From Clostridium pascui (GTDB lineage Bacteria; Bacillota; Clostridia; Clostridiales; Clostridiaceae): a stretch of DNA of 64,000 nucleotides. This document shows positions 8,000 to 17,771 of the stretch, piece by piece. The position numbers and the translations under genes are program-made. Location of the stretch: positions 186,001-250,000 of the forward strand of contig NZ_JAFBDB010000004.1 of NCBI RefSeq assembly GCF_016908015.1, read 5' to 3'. The notes below the pieces were generated by a model. The model was not told where the DNA came from and made no database searches. It saw only the letters and a program-made list of their open reading frames with translations. Every line of letters begins with the position of its first letter. The stretch's first letter is position 1.

Positions 8000-9226
8000 C
8001 TAGAGTTTAGTTGTTTTTTCTACTACCTTAAGTATTACTTCTACTGCCTTTTCCATAGATTCTACAGGTATAAATTCATATTTTCCATGAAAGTTATGTC
8101 CGCCTGTAAAAAAGTTTGGCGTAGGTAATCCCATAAAGGATAATCTAGCGCCATCTGTTCCTCCCCTTATAGGAGTTACCTTTGGAATTACTCCTGCCTC
8201 TATCATGGCTTCATGAGCAATGTCTACTATATATTTAGAAGGCTCAACTTTTTCCTTCATATTATAATACTGATCTCTTACTTTTAAAGATACAAGCTCT
8301 TTTCCATACTTTTCATTTATCTTATTTGCTATTTGTTGTATGAAATTTTTTCTTTTTTCAAAACTTTCTTTATCAAAATCTCTTATTATATAGCTAAGTT
8401 CAGTAGATTCTACATCTCCCTTTATAGAAGTTAAGTGATAAAATCCTTCATATCCTTCTGTGTTTTCTGGAACTTCATTTTGAGGAAGACCTCTCATAAA
8501 TTCTGCAGCTATAAGGGCAGAATTTACCATAGCATTTTTAGCAGTGCCTGGATGAACATTTCTTCCTTTGATAGTTACCTTTGCTGAAGCAGCGTTAAAG
8601 TTTTCATACTCTAACTCCCCTATAGCTCCTCCATCCACAGTGTATGCAAAATGTGCATTGAATTTTTCCACATCAAAATGATTTGCACCCTCTCCAATTT
8701 CCTCATCTGGAGTAAAAGCCACTTTTATAGTACCATGTGGAATCTGAGGATTATCTATTAAATACCTCATGGCAGTAACTATTTCCGCAATTCCTGCCTT
8801 ATCATCTGCGCCTAAAAGTGTTGTTCCATCAGTTGTAATTAATGTTTTACCTATATAGTTTTTAAGATCTGGAAATTCACTTGGCATTAGCACTATATTG
8901 TTTTCCTTATTTAAAACTATATCCCCCCCATCATAGTTTTCTACAAACTTAGGGTTTACATCTTTTCCACTCATATCCGGACTTGTATCCATGTGCGCTA
9001 TAAATCCTACTACTGGAACCTGTTTATCTATATTTGAAGGAATTTCAGCCATTACATAAAAATTTTCATCCACTGTTACATTTGTAAATCCTAAACTTTC
9101 AAGCTCTCTGCCAAGTTCCTTTGCAAAAATCTTTTGGCCTTCTGAACTTGGAGTAACTCCCGATTCTTCATCTGATTTTGTATCAAACTTCACATATTTT
9201 AAAAATCTTTCTACTACTTCTTTCAT
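8000..9226 (-). CDS. pepT: Peptidase T (tripeptide aminopeptidase)
   Basis: A cytoplasmic dizinc M20B peptidase that removes the N-terminal residue from tripeptides. At 408 residues it has normal length. Conserved metal and catalytic motifs are visible: [10 protein letters not shown] near residue 78, [13 protein letters not shown] near 133-145, the catalytic glutamate in [10 protein letters not shown] near 172, and [10 protein letters not shown] plus [13 protein letters not shown] near the C-terminus. RBS AAGGAG precedes ATG by ten bases. It stands alone, with a terminator behind it and the histidine kinase further downstream. Confidence 0.95.
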   Translation of the reverse strand: MKEVVERFLKYVKFDTKSDEESGVTPSSEGQKIFAKELGRELESLGFTNVTVDENFYVMAEIPSNIDKQVPVVGFIAHMDTSPDMSGKDVNPKFVENYDGGDIVLNKENNIVLMPSEFPDLKNYIGKTLITTDGTTLLGADDKAGIAEIVTAMRYLIDNPQIPHGTIKVAFTPDEEIGEGANHFDVEKFNAHFAYTVDGGAIGELEYENFNAASAKVTIKGRNVHPGTAKNAMVNSALIAAEFMRGLPQNEVPENTEGYEGFYHLTSIKGDVESTELSYIIRDFDKESFEKRKNFIQQIANKINEKYGKELVSLKVRDQYYNMKEKVEPSKYIVDIAHEAMIEAGVIPKVTPIRGGTDGARLSFMGLPTPNFFTGGHNFHGKYEFIPVESMEKAVEVILKVVEKTTKL

Positions 9227-9403
9227 TTATATTCACGCTCCTTATTTATAATTTCTAGTTAACATAAACCTATTTTACCAATTTAGCCAAATAAAATCAA
9301 AGAATCCTAAAATAAATTTACAGATTAATAATTTATAATTGAAACTTAACAATTTAATAAGCATATAAATATATTGATAGCATATTTAAGAGGAAGTGAT
9401 GAA

Positions 9404-10294
9404 ATGAAGTTTAACGCTGTTTTTGAAGGAGGAGGACTTCGAGCTATTGCCTTTGTCGGTGCTCTGTCATGTTTAGAAAAACAGGGACATATATGGGAAA
9501 ATGCTGCTGGTACCTCTGCAGGTTCTTTAATAGCCTCTTTAGTTTGCTCAGGTTATACTTCTAAAGAATTAAAAGATTTACTTATAAATGTAAACTTTCT
9601 TAAATTTATAGATAGTGACACGCTTATAAAAAAAACTATGGTCACTAAAGCTATAAGCTTTTTTAAAGATAAGGGTATATATTCAGGAGATTATTTAGAA
9701 GAATGGATGGATAAGTTACTTAAAGAAAAAGGTATAACTACATTTGGGGATTTAAAAAGTAAGAATGGATGTATCTTAAAAATAATAGCTTCTGATATAA
9801 CTAAAAAAAGGCTGATAATTTTACCTGATGATTTGCCTCAATACGGCATAGATCCCGACAGTTTTCCTATTGCTAAGGCTGTTAGAATGAGCTGCAGCAT
9901 ACCTTTTTATTTTAAACCTGTTGAACTGAACCATAAAGATGGAGTAAGTTTCATAGTAGATGGCTCACTTTGCTGTAATTACCCAATAACTATATTCGAT
10001 AGTATGAATACTTCCATTTCCACATTAGGATTTAAATTCAAAATATCTAAGGTAAGTTATACGGCTCTAGGTAAAACTGACCCTCTTTCTCTTTTATTCG
10101 ATATGGCTGACACCATCAGAAGTCAAAACATAGAAGATGACTGGGTAAAGGAGGAAAATCTTAAACGTTCCATTTTAATTCCTATAGAGGATGTAGACTC
10201 TAAAGAATTTGATATTACCAAAGAAAAAAGCCTAAACCTTTATCGGTCAGGCTATAGAAGTGCTCAAGAATTTCTCGAAATGAGAAATTCTTAG
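9404..10294 (+). CDS. Patatin-like phospholipase / acyl hydrolase (RssA-like)
   Basis: Serine hydrolase of the patatin family, with a Ser-Asp dyad: oxyanion motif EGGGLRAIAF at the N-terminus, nucleophile elbow AGTSAGS near residue 36, and the Asp in VDGSLCCNYP near 185. The ATG at 9404 is chosen because AGAGGA lies about nine bases upstream and the family starts just before the glycine-rich motif; a TTG 30 bases earlier extends the frame without support. The product is about 296 residues and has no signal peptide, so it acts inside the cell, probably on phospholipid or another acyl ester. The last residues and the TAG stop fall within a hairpin/tandem repeat, so the C-terminus appears shaped by repeat insertion. 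Confidence 0.85.
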   Translation: MKFNAVFEGGGLRAIAFVGALSCLEKQGHIWENAAGTSAGSLIASLVCSGYTSKELKDLLINVNFLKFIDSDTLIKKTMVTKAISFFKDKGIYSGDYLEEWMDKLLKEKGITTFGDLKSKNGCILKIIASDITKKRLIILPDDLPQYGIDPDSFPIAKAVRMSCSIPFYFKPVELNHKDGVSFIVDGSLCCNYPITIFDSMNTSISTLGFKFKISKVSYTALGKTDPLSLLFDMADTIRSQNIEDDWVKEENLKRSILIPIEDVDSKEFDITKEKSLNLYRSGYRSAQEFLEMRNS

Positions 10295-10333
10295 GGACTA
10301 GGGACTAGGGACTAGGGACTAGGGACTAGGGAC
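10292..10333 (+). repeat. Tandem heptamer (TAGGGAC)n, five full copies
   Basis: Five perfect copies of TAGGGAC run from 10292 to 10326, then a degenerate TAGGGGA. The first TAG is the stop codon of the patatin-like gene. Immediately before it a perfect 11-bp stem (10266-10276 / 10282-10292, loop GAAAT) overlaps the end of that gene. The array matches in reverse the CTAGTACCTAGCACC units at 10409-10490, so both are arms of one composite element. Confidence 0.85.
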
Positions 10334-10344
10334 TAGGGGATTAT

Positions 10345-10490
10345 ATTTTATTGATATTTCAATATCAATATGTTTAATAGAATTTTACTGCAGTAAAATT
10401 TCAACCTCTCCTAGTACCTAGCACCTACCTTATAACTGCTGGTAACTGGTTACTAGCTTACTGTCCAGTCAGCCCTAGTACCTAGCACCT
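10345..10490. repeat. Composite palindromic intergenic element
   Basis: The stretch holds a 9-bp stem ATTGATATT/AATATCAAT (10350-10369), a perfect 20-base palindrome AATTTTACTGCAGTAAAATT (10381-10400), two CCTAGTACCTAGCACCT units (about 10409-10426 and 10473-10490) and between them CTGGTAACTGGTTACTAG. The last motif relates it to the CCAGTAA-type elements at 24518, 29282 and 39638. It ends six bases before the ldh stop codon. No coding capacity was seen. Confidence 0.7.
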
Positions 10491-10495
10491 TTACT

Positions 10496-11446
10496 TTACT
10501 GAAATTTTATTTCGCTAAGACTTTCCTTTAATACTGCTGAAGATTCTTTTAAGTTTCCTTTTTCTTCTTCATTTAAGTTTACTTCAAGTATCCTTTTTGC
10601 ACCAGTATCTCCCACTACTGTAGGCACTCCCATATATACATCTTCAATACCATATTGCCCCTTTAGCAAGGTGGATACTGTAAGTATTGAGTTTTCATCT
10701 CTAAGTATTGCTTCCACTATTCTTACAACCGCTAACGCTACTGCATAAGAAGTATATCCTTTTCTATCTAGTATTTCATATGCTGCATTTCTTACTTGAT
10801 CAAGAATACCCATCTTAAAGTTTCCGTCACAATTTTTGCATATGCATTTGCAATAGTTATCTACATCTATCCCTGCTATGTTAGTCAAACTCCAAGCAGC
10901 TATTTCAGAATCACCATGTTCTCCTAATATATAAGAATGAACATTTCTTACATCTACATTGAAATGCTTACTTAAGAGATATCTAAATCTTGAACTATCA
11001 AGTACAGTGCCTGAACCAATTACTCTTTCAGGTGGAAATCCTGAAAGCTTATAGGTTACATATGTTAAAATATCCACAGGGTTTGAAACCACAAGTAATA
11101 TTGAGTTAGGACTATATTTTACTATTTCAGGTACCATTGATTTAAATATTTTATAATTCTTATCTATTAAATCAAGTCTTGTTTCTCCTGGCTTTGGTCC
11201 TGCTCCTGCTGTTATAATTACAATATCTGAGTCCTTTGTATCCTTATAGTCTCCTGCAAGTATATCCACAGGTTTTACAAAGGGAATTCCGTGAGCTAAG
11301 TCCATAACTTCCCCTACGGCCTTTTCTTTATTTATATCAACAATTACTATTTCTGAAGCTAATCCTTCCATCATCAATGCATATGCAGTAGTAGAACCAA
11401 CGAAACCTGCACCTATTATAGAAACTTTTATAGTATTTTTTTTCAT
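10496..11446 (-). CDS. ldh: L-lactate dehydrogenase
   Basis: NAD-dependent reduction of pyruvate to L-lactate, regenerating NAD in fermentation. Motifs: Rossmann [12 protein letters not shown] near residue 11, substrate-loop region PGETRLDLI near 88, SNPVDILTY near 126, and the catalytic histidine in GEHGDSE near 180. Length (316 residues) is normal for the family. A GTG nine bases upstream is in frame but lies inside the GAGGTG ribosome binding site, so the ATG at 11446 is used. The residue pattern favours LDH over malate dehydrogenase (Gln/Arg selectivity was not resolved by alignment). Confidence 0.93.
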   Translation of the reverse strand: MKKNTIKVSIIGAGFVGSTTAYALMMEGLASEIVIVDINKEKAVGEVMDLAHGIPFVKPVDILAGDYKDTKDSDIVIITAGAGPKPGETRLDLIDKNYKIFKSMVPEIVKYSPNSILLVVSNPVDILTYVTYKLSGFPPERVIGSGTVLDSSRFRYLLSKHFNVDVRNVHSYILGEHGDSEIAAWSLTNIAGIDVDNYCKCICKNCDGNFKMGILDQVRNAAYEILDRKGYTSYAVALAVVRIVEAILRDENSILTVSTLLKGQYGIEDVYMGVPTVVGDTGAKRILEVNLNEEEKGNLKESSAVLKESLSEIKFQ

Positions 11447-11526
11447 AATATTCACCTCTAGTTTATATTTTCTCTCTAAATTAGGTATATTATAACATGT
11501 TAATAATTATTATCCAGTAACATTTG

Positions 11527-14500
11527 TTACATTTTATAATTTTCTTCCCTGTGAAATGAATAAATATAAACTTCTTTAACTTTCTTTTCTGTTATTTTTT
11601 CCAAAGCTCTTTTATAATATTTTAACTGAAGGGAATATTTTTTCTTAAATTCTTCTACTTCTTCTACATAATCCGTCTTATAATCCAAAAGTACTAATTC
11701 ATCTTCTTCCTCAAAGAATGCATCTATCACTCCTTGTATAAGTATCTTCTCATCCTTATATATATCAGAAGGAAGTTCTTTATAAAGCTCACTGCTTGGT
11801 ATTTCTATATAAAAAGGAAGTTCTCTTTTTACTTTAGTAGACTTCTTCATTCTCTGTCCTAAATCACTTTTTAAAAATTCAAGTATTTTATAAATATTTA
11901 TGGATTCTGCCTGCTCCTCGGTTAAAAACTCCTCCATTAACATTAAATTTATTTGCCTTCTTATATCTTCTATACCTTCAGTATTAGCTATATCTAGATG
12001 TTGCATTACAAGGTGCATAAAAGTTCCTTTTTCTGCTCCTGTAAATTTTTTTATCTTTTCTAGAAATAGTGGCTTTTTAAGTATAACTGATTTAAACATA
12101 TCCTGAGAATTTTCCTCATCTAAAGGCGAAAATCTTCTTTTAATTTCTGATACTGAAAATTTTGCAGGTATAATGGAAGCCTCTTTATAAGGATACAAAA
12201 ACTGGAGTCTTCGTTCTATTTCAGCTTTGAACTTACTTATTTCTTCAGTTCCTGAAAAAATCTCAAGTTCTTTTAATATGTCTCTTTCTTCTCTTTCTAT
12301 TATTTCTTCTTTAAAATCTTCCTTGCTCCATATATTTATTTTCCAATGAGAATTATCCGTAAACCAATGACTTGAAGAAATATCAAGTCCTATTCTTTCT
12401 AATAAACACCTGCAATCACCATGACGAGTTAATGGTGGCACTATCCAATCCAAATAACTTTTGCCCTCCATTACTGCATAAGTAGGTATTTTTTCTCCTT
12501 CATCTTGGGCTTTATCAAACCATTTCACAAGAGTTTTATCTAAGTCCTTAACCATTCCAGTGATGATTAATTTCTCCTTAGCCCTTGTAAATGCAACATA
12601 TAAAATTCTTAATTCTTCAGAAAGTGTTTCTAAATTAATTTTCTTTTTTATGACTTCCTTCATTATAGTATCATAGGATACTCTTTTTTCTAAATCCACA
12701 TATTCTGGTCCAAATCCAAGCTGATGATGAAAAAGCATACTTTTTTTAGTATCTTGGAGATTAAATTGCTTACCAGAACCCGCCAGTATTACCACAGGAA
12801 ATTCCAATCCCTTACTCTTATGAATACTCATAATCCTTACTACATCTTCATTTTCTCCAATTATTTTTGCACTTCCCATATCCCCACTGCTGTAGCGAAG
12901 TTTATTCATGAAACTTATAAAATTAAATAATCCTCTGTAACTTGTGCTCTCATATTGCTTTGCTCTTTCAAATAATACTCTTAAATTTGCTTGTCTTTGA
13001 ATTCCTCCAGGCATTGCTCCGACATAACCATAGTAACCAGTTTCTGTGTATAGGGACCATATAAATTGATCTAAAGGATAATTTACAACTCTATCTCTCC
13101 ATTTTTCAAGTTTTTTATGAAAATATTCTATCTTTTTAATAAGTTCTTTGTTTAAAGCTCTAATGTTATCTTTTTCCTCTATTGCCTCTATATCATCAAC
13201 GCTAACTATGTTGTTTATTATTTCATAAAAACTTAATTCCTTATTTATAAGCCTTACGTCTATTATCTCTTCTGCTGAAAAAGAAAATATAGGACTTCTC
13301 AAAACTGCTAGTAAAGGAATATCCTGCCTTGGGTTATCTATAACTTGGAGAAGAGCAAGTATTGTTTTTACCTCTGATGTTTCAAAATAACCTGAAGTCG
13401 AATCTGCAAACACTGGTATCCCTGTATTATTCATTTCTTCTGTAAATGTTGGAGCATAGCTTTTAGTAGCTCTCATAAGTATTACTATATCTCTATATTG
13501 AAGTCTTCTATAACTATTTATATTTTTATCCCATACCATATACGGATTTTCACTTGAGCTCATAAGATTTTTTATTATTTTGCATACCATATTTGCTTCA
13601 AGCTTAATATTATCTGGAGCATCCTCTTCTGTTTCTTCTTCTACATCTTCTCCTTCTAGTGTACTTTGATTTTTAGGAGAGTTTTTTTCCATAAGATGAA
13701 GTTCTACCGCTCCTGCGTAATTCATATCTTCCTCAGGCTCTGGATAATATGCTCCTGGATTTAAAGCTTCCTCATCAGTATAGTCAAGCTCCCCTAGATT
13801 TTCGGACATTATTTGCTTAAATATGAAATTTACTCCATATATGACATTTTCCCTACTTCTAAAGTTTTTAAATAACTTTATCTTTCTATTTTCTCCTTCA
13901 CCTTCGTTATAGGTATTATACTTTTCTAGAAAAAGCTCTGGTTTTGCTTGTCTAAAACGGTAGATACTTTGTTTTACATCGCCTACCATAAATAAATTTG
14001 GCACAGTTAATTTAGACTCTTGTAATTCCATATTAGGCTGCCGTGATACTGAATTTAATATAACCTCTTGAACCAAGTTACTATCTTGGTATTCATCAAC
14101 TAGTACTTCTTCAAATTTCCTTCTATACTCAACGGCTATAGATGAGGGAATAATCCCATTATTTCCCGTAAATTGTGTAAGTATATAAAGGCAAAAATGT
14201 TCTATATCATTAAAATCTATTATATTTTTTTCTATCTTTTTTTCAGCATATCTCATACTAAAGTTTATTACTAATTTTTTCAAAACCTTCATTCTTGGGT
14301 ACAAACCTTGAAGTTGACTTTTTATATCCTCATGTCCCAGGAAATAACTCTCTCTTATACCCTTTAGCTTGTCTTTTACATCATTTCTTACTTTAACAGC
14401 CTTTTCTTTTATTTCTTTTAAATATTCATCTAGCTTTTTACGAGGCAGCATTGAATGTGAATATAAAAATATCTTTTCGGACATACCTCCAAAACTTTCT

Positions 14501-15297
14501 TCCTTTATAAGATCTTCTACAAAATTTAAATCTTCGTTAATAATTTCTTTGTAAGGATTTAAGGATTTATCTTCTTCTAGCATATTAACTGCCTTTTTTA
14601 ACCTGTTTTTAAGTCCCTCAAGCTCTATTTTTATATTTTCTACTAAGATATCTGCCCAAGTAGTGTTTTCAAGCTTGAAATCTTCTTCTACATTAAAAAC
14701 TTCAACTGCCTCTTCAAGCCAGCTTTCAGGCCAAGGCATACTTTGAGAAAAATGATAAAGATTCTCTACCATTTCCATAACCTTTTTATCGTCTCTTCCA
14801 CCATAAGATTCCACAAGACTTAAAAATTCAGAAGTTACCTTATCTTCTTCGTAACTTTCATCAAATATTTCATCTAATGCTTCCTGTTTTAGTAAAATTG
14901 TTTCTGTTTCATCTGCAACTCTAAAGGATGGGTCTATATCTAAAATATGAAAGTTATTTCTTATTACATTTAAACAAAAGGAATGTATTGTAGTTATATT
15001 AGCCTTACTTAAAAGCGTTAACTGTCTTTGAAGCACCTTAGAATCTGGATCTTTATCCAGTTCCTTTGTAATGGCCTCCCCTATTCTTTCCTTCATTTCC
15101 GCCGCTGCTGCATTTGTAAATGTAACAACTAAAAGTTTATCTATATCCATGGGATTTTCTTTATCCGTTATTTTTTTTATTATTCTTTCTACTAGCACCG
15201 CGGTTTTACCAGAACCCGCCGCTGCTGCAACCAAAAGATTACAACCCTTAGTGTATATGGCACTTTCCTGTTCTTTCGTCCACTTAGTTTCCCCCAC
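11527..15297 (-). CDS. addA: ATP-dependent helicase/nuclease subunit AddA
   Basis: The helicase-nuclease chain of AddAB, the Firmicutes RecBCD counterpart that processes double-strand breaks. The 1256-residue protein carries UvrD-type helicase motifs: Walker A AAAGSGKTAVLVERI near residue 30, TFTNAAAAEMKERI, VDEYQDSN near 400, GDVKQSIYRFRQA, and SIHKSKGLEFPVV near 820. A C-terminal PD-(D/E)XK nuclease is seen in GVIDAFFEE then LLDYKTDYVEE. The start is GTG with AGGAGG seven bases upstream. In clostridia addB normally lies directly upstream; here that place is taken by a divergent TetR cassette and no addB is in the window. AddB would contribute the Chi-recognising half and second nuclease. 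Confidence 0.95.
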   Translation of the reverse strand: MGETKWTKEQESAIYTKGCNLLVAAAAGSGKTAVLVERIIKKITDKENPMDIDKLLVVTFTNAAAAEMKERIGEAITKELDKDPDSKVLQRQLTLLSKANITTIHSFCLNVIRNNFHILDIDPSFRVADETETILLKQEALDEIFDESYEEDKVTSEFLSLVESYGGRDDKKVMEMVENLYHFSQSMPWPESWLEEAVEVFNVEEDFKLENTTWADILVENIKIELEGLKNRLKKAVNMLEEDKSLNPYKEIINEDLNFVEDLIKEESFGGMSEKIFLYSHSMLPRKKLDEYLKEIKEKAVKVRNDVKDKLKGIRESYFLGHEDIKSQLQGLYPRMKVLKKLVINFSMRYAEKKIEKNIIDFNDIEHFCLYILTQFTGNNGIIPSSIAVEYRRKFEEVLVDEYQDSNLVQEVILNSVSRQPNMELQESKLTVPNLFMVGDVKQSIYRFRQAKPELFLEKYNTYNEGEGENRKIKLFKNFRSRENVIYGVNFIFKQIMSENLGELDYTDEEALNPGAYYPEPEEDMNYAGAVELHLMEKNSPKNQSTLEGEDVEEETEEDAPDNIKLEANMVCKIIKNLMSSSENPYMVWDKNINSYRRLQYRDIVILMRATKSYAPTFTEEMNNTGIPVFADSTSGYFETSEVKTILALLQVIDNPRQDIPLLAVLRSPIFSFSAEEIIDVRLINKELSFYEIINNIVSVDDIEAIEEKDNIRALNKELIKKIEYFHKKLEKWRDRVVNYPLDQFIWSLYTETGYYGYVGAMPGGIQRQANLRVLFERAKQYESTSYRGLFNFISFMNKLRYSSGDMGSAKIIGENEDVVRIMSIHKSKGLEFPVVILAGSGKQFNLQDTKKSMLFHHQLGFGPEYVDLEKRVSYDTIMKEVIKKKINLETLSEELRILYVAFTRAKEKLIITGMVKDLDKTLVKWFDKAQDEGEKIPTYAVMEGKSYLDWIVPPLTRHGDCRCLLERIGLDISSSHWFTDNSHWKINIWSKEDFKEEIIEREERDILKELEIFSGTEEISKFKAEIERRLQFLYPYKEASIIPAKFSVSEIKRRFSPLDEENSQDMFKSVILKKPLFLEKIKKFTGAEKGTFMHLVMQHLDIANTEGIEDIRRQINLMLMEEFLTEEQAESINIYKILEFLKSDLGQRMKKSTKVKRELPFYIEIPSSELYKELPSDIYKDEKILIQGVIDAFFEEEDELVLLDYKTDYVEEVEEFKKKYSLQLKYYKRALEKITEKKVKEVYIYSFHREENYKM

Positions 15298-15484
15298 TTT
15301 GTATCCTCCTCGTTTTATAGCTAATATTTAATATTTAAAACTTACCACTTAATGGTTAGTGATTATTGTATTTTGTTATGTTTATATTTTAACACAAAAT
15401 GGGATATATATAACTTTGTACATATCAATAGTTTTATCCAAATACAATACATTAGTCATTAATTGCAATTTCCATAAAAACATA

Positions 15485-15558
15485 ATTCATACTTTAAGAA
15501 TGTATATTGACTTAAATCTCTCCCCATGTTAATATGAATACATACCAAGAGAATGTTA
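15485..15558 (+). promoter_or_regulatory. tetR promoter flanked by two probable TetR operators
   Basis: TTGACT (15507-15512) and TAATAT (15530-15535) are separated by 17 bases. The site ATTCATACT-TTA-AGAATGTAT (15485-15505) ends just before the -35, and ATACATACC-AAG-AGAATGTTA (15538-15558) begins just after the -10. Both resemble the palindrome ATACATACC-TTT-GGAATGTAT upstream of the ABC gene, which points to autorepression by the TetR protein. Confidence 0.7.
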
Positions 15559-15577
15559 ACAGAAAGGATGAAATAAA

Positions 15578-16219
15578 ATGGCTCGTAACAAGTATCCAGA
15601 AGTAACCGTAAGCAAGATATTGGATGTTGCGTTAAAGCTATTTTTAGAAAAAGGCTATGAGCAAACAACAATTCAAGATATTGTGGATGAATTGGGAGGA
15701 CTAACAAAAGGTGCTATATATCATCATTTTAAATCCAAAGAAGATATTATTACTGCGTTAGGAAAAAATATCTTTAACAACAATAATCCGTTTGAAAAAG
15801 TAAGAAATCACCAAACAATGAATGGATTAGAGAAACTTCGCACAGTATTAAAGCTATCAGTTACAGATACAGAAAAACATATGGTTGATACTGCTACAAT
15901 TCCATTAGTAAAGAATCCAAGGTTTTTAGCCAATTTGTTAGATAACCAAATCAATATTGTAGCGCCTCTTTTAAAAGAGTTATTTGACGAGGGAATACAA
16001 GATGGTTCTATAAAGGCAAAGTATTCAAAGTCTCTATCCGAGATGTTTGTTTTACTGACAAATTTTTGGTTAACACCCTCGATTTTTCCCGCCACACAAG
16101 AAGAAATCTTAGAAAAAATAAACATTGTCAGAACCGTTTTTGACGGAATTGGTATACCGGTTTTTGATGACGAGTTATTGTCGCTCTGCAAAACAGCAGC
16201 AGTAGACTTCATAAAATAA
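15578..16219 (+). CDS. TetR/AcrR-family transcriptional repressor
   Basis: The 213-residue protein has an N-terminal TetR helix-turn-helix (about residues 9-55) with the typical TIQDIVDELGGLTKGAIYHHFKSKEDII, and an all-helical ligand-binding domain after it. It probably represses itself and the ABC export genes downstream, given three similar 21-base sites at 15485, 15538 and 16256. The ligand is probably the compound exported by the transporter. A terminator follows the gene, so the ABC genes may be transcribed from their own start. Confidence 0.92.
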   Translation: MARNKYPEVTVSKILDVALKLFLEKGYEQTTIQDIVDELGGLTKGAIYHHFKSKEDIITALGKNIFNNNNPFEKVRNHQTMNGLEKLRTVLKLSVTDTEKHMVDTATIPLVKNPRFLANLLDNQINIVAPLLKELFDEGIQDGSIKAKYSKSLSEMFVLLTNFWLTPSIFPATQEEILEKINIVRTVFDGIGIPVFDDELLSLCKTAAVDFIK

Positions 16220-16250
16220 AATTGCCTTATAAGTGGCAATTTTATTTTTA
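16218..16250 (+). terminator. Terminator after tetR
   Basis: A 9-bp stem AAAATTGCC/GGCAATTTT (16218-16226 and 16235-16243) with an 8-base loop is followed by ATTTTTA. It starts at the tetR stop codon. Confidence 0.75.
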
Positions 16251-16255
16251 AACAT

Positions 16256-16276
16256 ATACATACCTTTGGAATGTAT
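16256..16276. promoter_or_regulatory. Probable TetR operator upstream of the ABC genes
   Basis: Imperfect palindrome ATACATACC-TTT-GGAATGTAT, 8 of 9 positions symmetric, lying 49 bases before the ATPase start. It is the best copy of the motif also found twice at the tetR promoter. No convincing -35/-10 pair was identified here. Confidence 0.65.
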
Positions 16277-16324
16277 TTAAATTGCATCAAAATAAGATTC
16301 AATGTATAAAAGGAGGTATTTTGT

Positions 16325-17071
16325 ATGAATTGTGCAAATGCAGTTCTTGTAAAAAACTTAGTAAAAACATTTAATCACCAAGAAGTAATTAAAAATTGTT
16401 CTATGACTATTCCCTATGGAAAAATTTACGGATTATTAGGGGCTAATGGAGCAGGTAAAACAACTTTAATGAAAGTCTTGATTGGATTATTAAAGCCTAC
16501 TGCTGGAGAAATACAAGTATTAGGAGTTGATATATCTAGTGAGAACAAAGAATACTTATCGAAAATAGGTAGTCTTATTGAGACTCCCGTATTCTATTCT
16601 AATTTAACTGTAGAAGAAAATTTATCTGTGCATTGCAGTTATTTAAATAAAAATTATAAAGAAAAGATTTCTGAAACCTTGGATTTAGTTGGCGTCCCTG
16701 GCATTGAAAAAAGAAACATCAAAGAACTTTCATTAGGCATGAAGCAGCGTTTGGCAATCGGCAGGTCATTATTATGTGAACCAGAATTACTGATATTAGA
16801 TGAACCAATCAATGGGGTTGATCCTAAGGGGATCATTGAAATCAGAAACCTTTTGTTTAAACTAAATCAAGAAAGGAATATCACGATTTTGATTAGTAGT
16901 CATATCATAAACGAAATTGAAAAAATCGCAGATGTGGTTGGAATTATGCAAGAAGGACAATTTATTGCTGAAATATCAAAAGAAGAATTCCAGCACACGG
17001 ACTTTAACTTAGAAAACTACTTTGTTGAAGTTTTGCTGAAAAATAGTTTTGAAAGGAGACCTAAAAAATGA
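16325..17071 (+). CDS. ABC exporter ATP-binding protein (BcrA/lantibiotic-protection type)
   Basis: ATPase of an ABC-2 type exporter. The 248-residue protein has Walker A GANGAGKTTLMKVL near residue 40, Q-loop region IGSLIETPVFY, signature LSLGMKQRLAIGRSLL near 138, Walker B LLILDEPINGVDP near 158 and the switch histidine in ISSHIINE. The ETPxFY Q-loop context is typical of bacitracin or lantibiotic self-protection ATPases. AGGAGG lies eight bases before ATG. The stop overlaps the permease start by 4 bases (ATGA), so the two are coupled. Substrate is unknown. Confidence 0.92.
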   Translation: MNCANAVLVKNLVKTFNHQEVIKNCSMTIPYGKIYGLLGANGAGKTTLMKVLIGLLKPTAGEIQVLGVDISSENKEYLSKIGSLIETPVFYSNLTVEENLSVHCSYLNKNYKEKISETLDLVGVPGIEKRNIKELSLGMKQRLAIGRSLLCEPELLILDEPINGVDPKGIIEIRNLLFKLNQERNITILISSHIINEIEKIADVVGIMQEGQFIAEISKEEFQHTDFNLENYFVEVLLKNSFERRPKK

Positions 17072-17760
17072 ATTATAAACAACTGATACAAATCGAAATT
17101 AAAAAAATAGGGCCAAGAAATTTCTTTAAGCGAGTACTGCTTGCAAACTTTGGAATTGTACTCGTGGTACTTATGACGACACTTACTGTTTCCTTTTCAG
17201 ATGGGCAAATGATACCTCAAATCATGACAGTTTCTGTTATTGATACTTTAGTAAAATCAGTCTTTACAGTATGGCAATCTGTACTTATTGCAATTTTGAT
17301 TGTAGAAGAATTTAGAAGTAAAACGGTGCTTGTTTTATTTAGCTATCCTATAAAGCGCCAAATGATTCTATTAAGTAAATTGCTTTTGATTTTTGCACTT
17401 ATCTCGAGTGCTATGATTTTTTCTCAAATACTGCAAAATGGTTTGTTTTGGTGGTTAAGCCAACTGATTCCATTTATCAAATACCAAATTTCTGCTTTAG
17501 AGATTTTACAAATTAGCATGACTACAATTACTGCCATCGCAATGGGAATGGCACCTTTGTATATTGGAATGTTAAATAAATCAACGGTTGCTACCGTAGT
17601 TAGTTCTATTGCAATTGTAAGCATAACTGTAAGCTCTGGTTTAAGTGATGGGACGAGAATGATTAACATATTACCGATTTCAATTCTACTTGGTCTTTCG
17701 GGTATTTTAACTGCGTATATATCAATTAAAAAGATATTAAAAGAAGATATCGTACTTTAG
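17068..17760 (+). CDS. ABC-2 type exporter permease
   Basis: The 230-residue integral membrane protein has about six hydrophobic segments (for example residues 24-45, 70-85, 105-130, 145-165, 170-190, 198-218). The short motif VEEFRSKTVLVLFSYPIKR between segments 2 and 3 is typical of BcrB-like permeases that pair with BcrA ATPases. The start overlaps the ATPase stop. It forms the transmembrane channel with the upstream ATPase, probably for peptide antibiotic or drug resistance. Confidence 0.88.
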   Translation: MNYKQLIQIEIKKIGPRNFFKRVLLANFGIVLVVLMTTLTVSFSDGQMIPQIMTVSVIDTLVKSVFTVWQSVLIAILIVEEFRSKTVLVLFSYPIKRQMILLSKLLLIFALISSAMIFSQILQNGLFWWLSQLIPFIKYQISALEILQISMTTITAIAMGMAPLYIGMLNKSTVATVVSSIAIVSITVSSGLSDGTRMINILPISILLGLSGILTAYISIKKILKEDIVL

Positions 17761-17771
17761 GAGGAACTAAT

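Noticed and set aside
10292-10490. Possible CRISPR array next to ldh
   Set aside because: Repeats are 7-base tandem units and palindromes without regular unique spacers.
15808-16302. 164-codon minus-strand frame over tetR
   Set aside because: Antisense to a well-supported TetR gene; no RBS and no protein-like domain.
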